A stretch of 10,306 nt of DNA, taken from positions 1 through 10,306 of the forward strand of contig JAJFMO010000067.1 in the NCBI GenBank assembly GCA_020697475.1, read 5' to 3'. Shown one piece after another: positions 7,940-10,306 of the stretch. The stretch comes from Paenibacillaceae bacterium (lineage in GTDB: Bacteria > Bacillota > Bacilli > Paenibacillales > NBRC-103111). Both the position numbers and the translations under genes were made by a program. The notes under the pieces are model-generated. The model had not been told where the DNA came from and made no database searches. It saw only the letters and a list, made by a program, of their open reading frames with translations. Every line of letters begins with the position of its first letter. Position 1 is the stretch's first letter.

Positions 7940-8800
7940 TTAGAAAAAGGATGTATTGCCGCCAATCGTCCGCTGAATAATTGATTGAATGAACGAGGCG
8001 TGCTTCGGCTTGAAGACGCTGATTTGACGGCGTGAAATGAGCTGTTCGGCGATTTTGCAAACTTCTTTAGACACTTCCGATTTGCCGTTTTTAAGCACAA
8101 AAGGGATTCCGTTATTCAGCGACTGGCTCACCACATCGTAATCATTCGGCACATAGAACGGCATGTCTTCGCCAAGAAAGTCCGGTATGTCGGAAGCTTT
8201 AACCATACTGTCCATGGTAGAGCGGTTTACGACAACTCGCACTTTCTCCCGCAAACCAAGCAGGACCAGCGTCTCGAGCATGAGCTTCGTGCTTTTGATT
8301 GCCGCGATCTCTAGTGTAGTCACCATGAATACCGAGTCCGCTTTCTCAATGATCTGCAATGTTTTATCCGAAAAGCCAGCCGGCGTATCGACAATGACAT
8401 AATCGTGCTGAGAAAGCAGCATATCGCACACCTTGTCGAGTCCGTTGGGGAGTACAAGGTCTGCATGTTCGGGGCGTTCCGGTGCCGCGAGCACCTTGAC
8501 TCCGCTGTTGTGACGAATGAGATAACTAGACAGTGTCAAATTATCCAGTGTATCAATGCCGTCCATCACATCTTTTATCGTGAACGTAGAATGAATGTCC
8601 AGCGCGAGTCCAACATCCCCGAATTGAAAATCGGCATCCAGGATGCAGGTTGGATTTTTACTGTTCTTTTTTGCCAAGGCAACGGCAAGATTGACAGCCA
8701 GCGTCGTCCTGCCGTTGCCGCCCTTGGCGCCGCAGATGGCTATCATTTCGCCGCGTTTATTCTGTTCGTGTTCTGCAATTGCTTTTTCTCCACCGGTCAT
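7940..8800 (-). CDS. tadZ: TadZ/CpaE-type ParA-like ATPase, short form without receiver domain
   Basis: This 286-residue protein is a MinD/ParA-fold ATPase of the CpaE/TadZ group, which places the Tad machine at its site in the cell. The deviant Walker A is GAKGGNGRTT (24-33): the signature lysine K26 is kept, but the usual P-loop lysine is R31, as often varies in TadZ/CpaE. LDADFQFGDVGLALD (54-68) is the diagnostic Walker A' stretch, and Walker B is YVIVDTPAGF (134-143). CpaE and TadZ usually carry an N-terminal receiver-like domain of over 100 residues; here the ATPase starts at about residue 18. The short form is real: a stop in the same frame (8816-8818) lies just upstream of the ATG at 8800, and cpaB ends 83 bases away. 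Its C-terminus is basic and may be a helix. Confidence 0.9.
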   Translation of the reverse strand: MTGGEKAIAEHEQNKRGEMIAICGAKGGNGRTTLAVNLAVALAKKNSKNPTCILDADFQFGDVGLALDIHSTFTIKDVMDGIDTLDNLTLSSYLIRHNSGVKVLAAPERPEHADLVLPNGLDKVCDMLLSQHDYVIVDTPAGFSDKTLQIIEKADSVFMVTTLEIAAIKSTKLMLETLVLLGLREKVRVVVNRSTMDSMVKASDIPDFLGEDMPFYVPNDYDVVSQSLNNGIPFVLKNGKSEVSKEVCKIAEQLISRRQISVFKPKHASFIQSIIQRTIGGNTSFF

Positions 8801-8832
8801 GAAATTTGCCTCCTTTCAAACTCTTGCGCCAT
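8797..8832 (-). CDS. Possible 11-codon leader ORF overlapping the tadZ start
   Basis: On the minus strand an ATG (8830-8832) opens an ORF reading MAQEFERRQIS. Its TGA overlaps the tadZ ATG as ATGA. GAAGG (8841-8845) stands 8 bases upstream, and the ORF itself contains the tadZ AAAGGAGG site. The ORF is in frame with cpaB, and the frame stays open back to the cpaB TAA. It could be a translational coupler, a relic of a longer CpaB, or chance. Eleven codons carry little statistical weight. Confidence 0.2.
   Translation of the reverse strand: MAQEFERRQIS
8809..8816 (-). promoter_or_regulatory. Strong tadZ ribosome binding site
   Basis: AAAGGAGG on the minus strand lies 8 bases before the tadZ ATG, a near-perfect match to the 16S rRNA tail. 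The in-frame TGA at 8816-8818 overlaps it, so no longer tadZ is possible. Confidence 0.85.
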
Positions 8833-8852
8833 TCGCTTGACCTTCGAGTCAG

Positions 8853-8876
8853 TCCGACCGATTAAGCTTCGTCGGA
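8853..8876 (-). other. Inverted repeat in the cpaB-tadZ spacer
   Basis: TCCGAC (8853-8858) and GTCGGA (8871-8876) form a perfect 6-base stem around a 12-base loop, 7 bases after the cpaB stop. No T-run follows in the direction of transcription, so it is not a typical terminator. It may be an mRNA hairpin that separates cpaB from tadZ or protects the 3' end, or it may be chance. Confidence 0.35.
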
Positions 8877-8883
8877 TTGATGT

Positions 8884-9570
8884 TTATGGCTCTTCTCCTT
8901 CAGTGACGACTCGGGTACGCAACGCCAAGCTGATCGTGAAACGCTCATCTGCGTTGACAAGCCTTGGTAAATCTTCGGGTTTTACTTCGAGTGTTACCGT
9001 CGTATACTCTGCATACGGATGCTTGTCGTCGACTTCCACCATGCGTCGCCCAACGGCAAGAACACGAATTTTTTCAAGCAGTACGGTGGAGGATTCGAGC
9101 CGCGCATCATCCTTTGGCGGGACCGTCACAATCACATCGACATCGTCGTCAGGTTCAATGAGATTAGAGACGGATTGCACCAGATTGACACCGACCGAGA
9201 CCGCCCGATAACCGTCCCGCACTTTCTTGGATACGACAGCCGCTTCGTCGGCGGATGCTTTAATCCGGTGGCTGAGCAGAACTTCTCCCGCTTCTATATC
9301 CGCGTCGGCAAATTTGCCTTCTACCTCTTTAACAGAATTGACGGCCTGGGGATGAAGGCCGAGCGATGGAACCTGCTTCATCTCCAGCATCCCGGATTGA
9401 ATTTGCTGATTGCGCTTGATCGGCTGTTTCGCTGCCACCACATCCACCATCGTCTCGTTCGCGCTCTTTGTATCGTTATATTGCTTCATATAATTATAGA
9501 AAAGAAATGTCGTCACGAGGCCCATAATGAGTGCCGCGATAAATATGATTCTCGATCTCAAAGATGTCAC
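8884..9570 (-). CDS. cpaB: Flp pilus assembly protein CpaB/RcpC
   Basis: This 228-residue protein has a single N-terminal membrane anchor (about 8-26) and an extracytoplasmic remainder. Residues 42-105 form the SAF domain, beginning VDVVAAKQPIKRNQQI (42-57) with the later GEVLLSHRI. The segment from about 115 to 218 fits the RcpC-type domain, including GYRAVSVGVN and EPDDDVDVIVTVP. In Gram-negatives CpaB acts near the outer-membrane secretin; in this Gram-positive it must work at the wall or membrane face, and its exact role is not settled. The start is GTG (9568-9570), placed directly after the TAG of the upstream gene, with GGAG only 3 bases before it; a TTG three codons later, with AGGTGA upstream, is an alternative. 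The 83-base spacer to tadZ is open in this same frame. Confidence 0.9.
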   Translation of the reverse strand: MTSLRSRIIFIAALIMGLVTTFLFYNYMKQYNDTKSANETMVDVVAAKQPIKRNQQIQSGMLEMKQVPSLGLHPQAVNSVKEVEGKFADADIEAGEVLLSHRIKASADEAAVVSKKVRDGYRAVSVGVNLVQSVSNLIEPDDDVDVIVTVPPKDDARLESSTVLLEKIRVLAVGRRMVEVDDKHPYAEYTTVTLEVKPEDLPRLVNADERFTISLALRTRVVTEGEEP

Positions 9571-10306
9571 CTACTCCGTTAGTTTGATGGCGTATGCGCC
9601 TCGATTCACGGACCCAGGTACGACAAAGCCGGTTCCGGTTCGTTCAATGAATTCGCCTACGATTTCCTTGGTGCTGCTCACAGGCTTGGTAAGATAGAAG
9701 TAGGAAAATCCGGTGATGGCAATTCGCTTGAGCTGCCCGGTTTCCACATAGCCCCTGCATTCTTCGATGCTTATGGCATTCGGGGGGCAGGCGATATAAA
9801 CCGGAACAAGCAGAATCCGCGGGTCATCCCGATGGCTCGTATCTCCATCCACATAGGGACTTCGATCCAATCGCGCTTGAACCGCTTGTTTAGTGTCCCC
9901 CGCGACATTTCCCGTTTTCGTGTCCACTAAATCTCCTACAGACAGCAAACCTTTGTAGCCATATTCAAAATTCGTTTCGTAGGTCGACGCACCTCCGGCC
10001 GCTGTATCTCCAAGCGCGATAATCCCAAAGTTTCCGGTTGACGACAGGTCGTTGTCGACTTTGAGGCGAGCCTCCTGGCCGTAATTCAGCACCTTCGACT
10101 CATCGATGCCGACCGGCACCACACCGACAGCGGCCCCCATCGATTCAATTTTGGCGGTCGCTTTGACTCTCACCGGCACCTTGTCCATACCCAATGCTTT
10201 AGCCAAATGCATCTCCACATCTTTCTTCAGCACAACCGTTGTCCGGTCTTTCATCACAACGGATAAATTTTCCACACTGGCGGCTTCTCCATGATCATAC
10301 AGGATA
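9571..10306 (-). CDS. TadE/TadG-like Tad pilus protein (N-terminus beyond window edge)
   Basis: The frame is open from the right edge to a TAG at 9571-9573, giving about 245 visible residues. A GTG at 10273-10275 could be mistaken for the start, but the frame continues upstream through ILYDHGEAAS, so the true start lies outside. The first visible part (VVLKKDVEMHLAKALGMDKVPVRVKATAKI) matches the end of the Tad domain in Flp pilus-assembly TadE/G-like proteins, where a pseudopilin-like N-terminal helix would be expected off-window. The next part (GNFGIIALGDTAAGGAS, then EYGYKGLLSVGD and a GNVAGDTKQAV segment) resembles the extracellular region of such proteins in Firmicutes and Actinobacteria. 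The C-terminal ITGFSYFYL...EIVGEFIERTG is also shared. It abuts cpaB, so the two are co-transcribed. Its function within the pilus is not defined. Confidence 0.8.
   Translation of the reverse strand, partial: ILYDHGEAASVENLSVVMKDRTTVVLKKDVEMHLAKALGMDKVPVRVKATAKIESMGAAVGVVPVGIDESKVLNYGQEARLKVDNDLSSTGNFGIIALGDTAAGGASTYETNFEYGYKGLLSVGDLVDTKTGNVAGDTKQAVQARLDRSPYVDGDTSHRDDPRILLVPVYIACPPNAISIEECRGYVETGQLKRIAITGFSYFYLTKPVSSTKEIVGEFIERTGTGFVVPGSVNRGAYAIKLTE

Noticed and set aside
8405..9211. 268-codon plus-strand ORF opposite tadZ and cpaB
   Set aside because: It lies antisense across two well-recognised genes, has no family features, and its codon pattern is explained by the genes on the other strand.
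10273..10275. GTG as the true start of the TadE/TadG-like gene
   Set aside because: The frame remains open upstream to the window edge, no binding site precedes the GTG, and the family has an N-terminal membrane segment that would be missing.

Overview
The window looks like a chromosomal piece of a Gram-positive Bacillales bacterium, most likely Paenibacillaceae. This is inferred from strong AAGGAG-type ribosome binding sites, GTG starts mixed with ATG, a moderate GC content, and protein sequences of the Firmicutes Tad type. There is no rRNA, tRNA, insertion sequence or CRISPR array. Genes cover nearly all of it.

The left part (1-4582, plus strand) opens with the last 44 codons of an unidentified gene. 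A compact four-gene run follows: a polyprenyl-phosphate glycosyltransferase of the GtrB/CsbB/DPM1 type with two C-terminal membrane helices; a class I SAM-dependent methyltransferase of the HWWF...RR type found beside such glycosyltransferases; a 499-residue polytopic membrane protein resembling the GT-C fold with a C-terminal domain; and a PIG-V-like GT-C mannosyltransferase. Gaps are 0 and 19 bases, then a 4-base ATGA overlap, so they are probably one operon. The simplest reading is that the first enzyme loads a sugar onto undecaprenyl phosphate and the GT-C proteins transfer it to an acceptor outside the membrane. The acceptor is not visible.

The right part (4607-10306, minus strand) is a Tad (Flp, type IVc) pilus assembly operon read right to left: a TadE/TadG-like pseudopilin-related protein (N-terminus outside the window), CpaB/RcpC, TadZ/CpaE, the secretion ATPase TadA/CpaF, and the platform proteins TadB and TadC. 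Junctions are tight: the CpaB start abuts the preceding stop, tadA and tadB overlap by 13 bases, and the other gaps are 8 to 83 bases. The Flp pilin, prepilin peptidase and other TadE/F genes are not seen; if present they lie beyond the right edge or elsewhere.

The two operons converge with only 24 bases between their stop codons and no convincing terminator. The least ordinary points are the short TadZ lacking a receiver domain, the 83-base cpaB-tadZ spacer (open in the cpaB frame after its TAA and holding a possible 11-codon coupled ORF), and the glycosylation cassette with its unassigned GT-C-like member. I saw no clearly new system. The cassette next to a pilus locus is the best candidate for follow-up.
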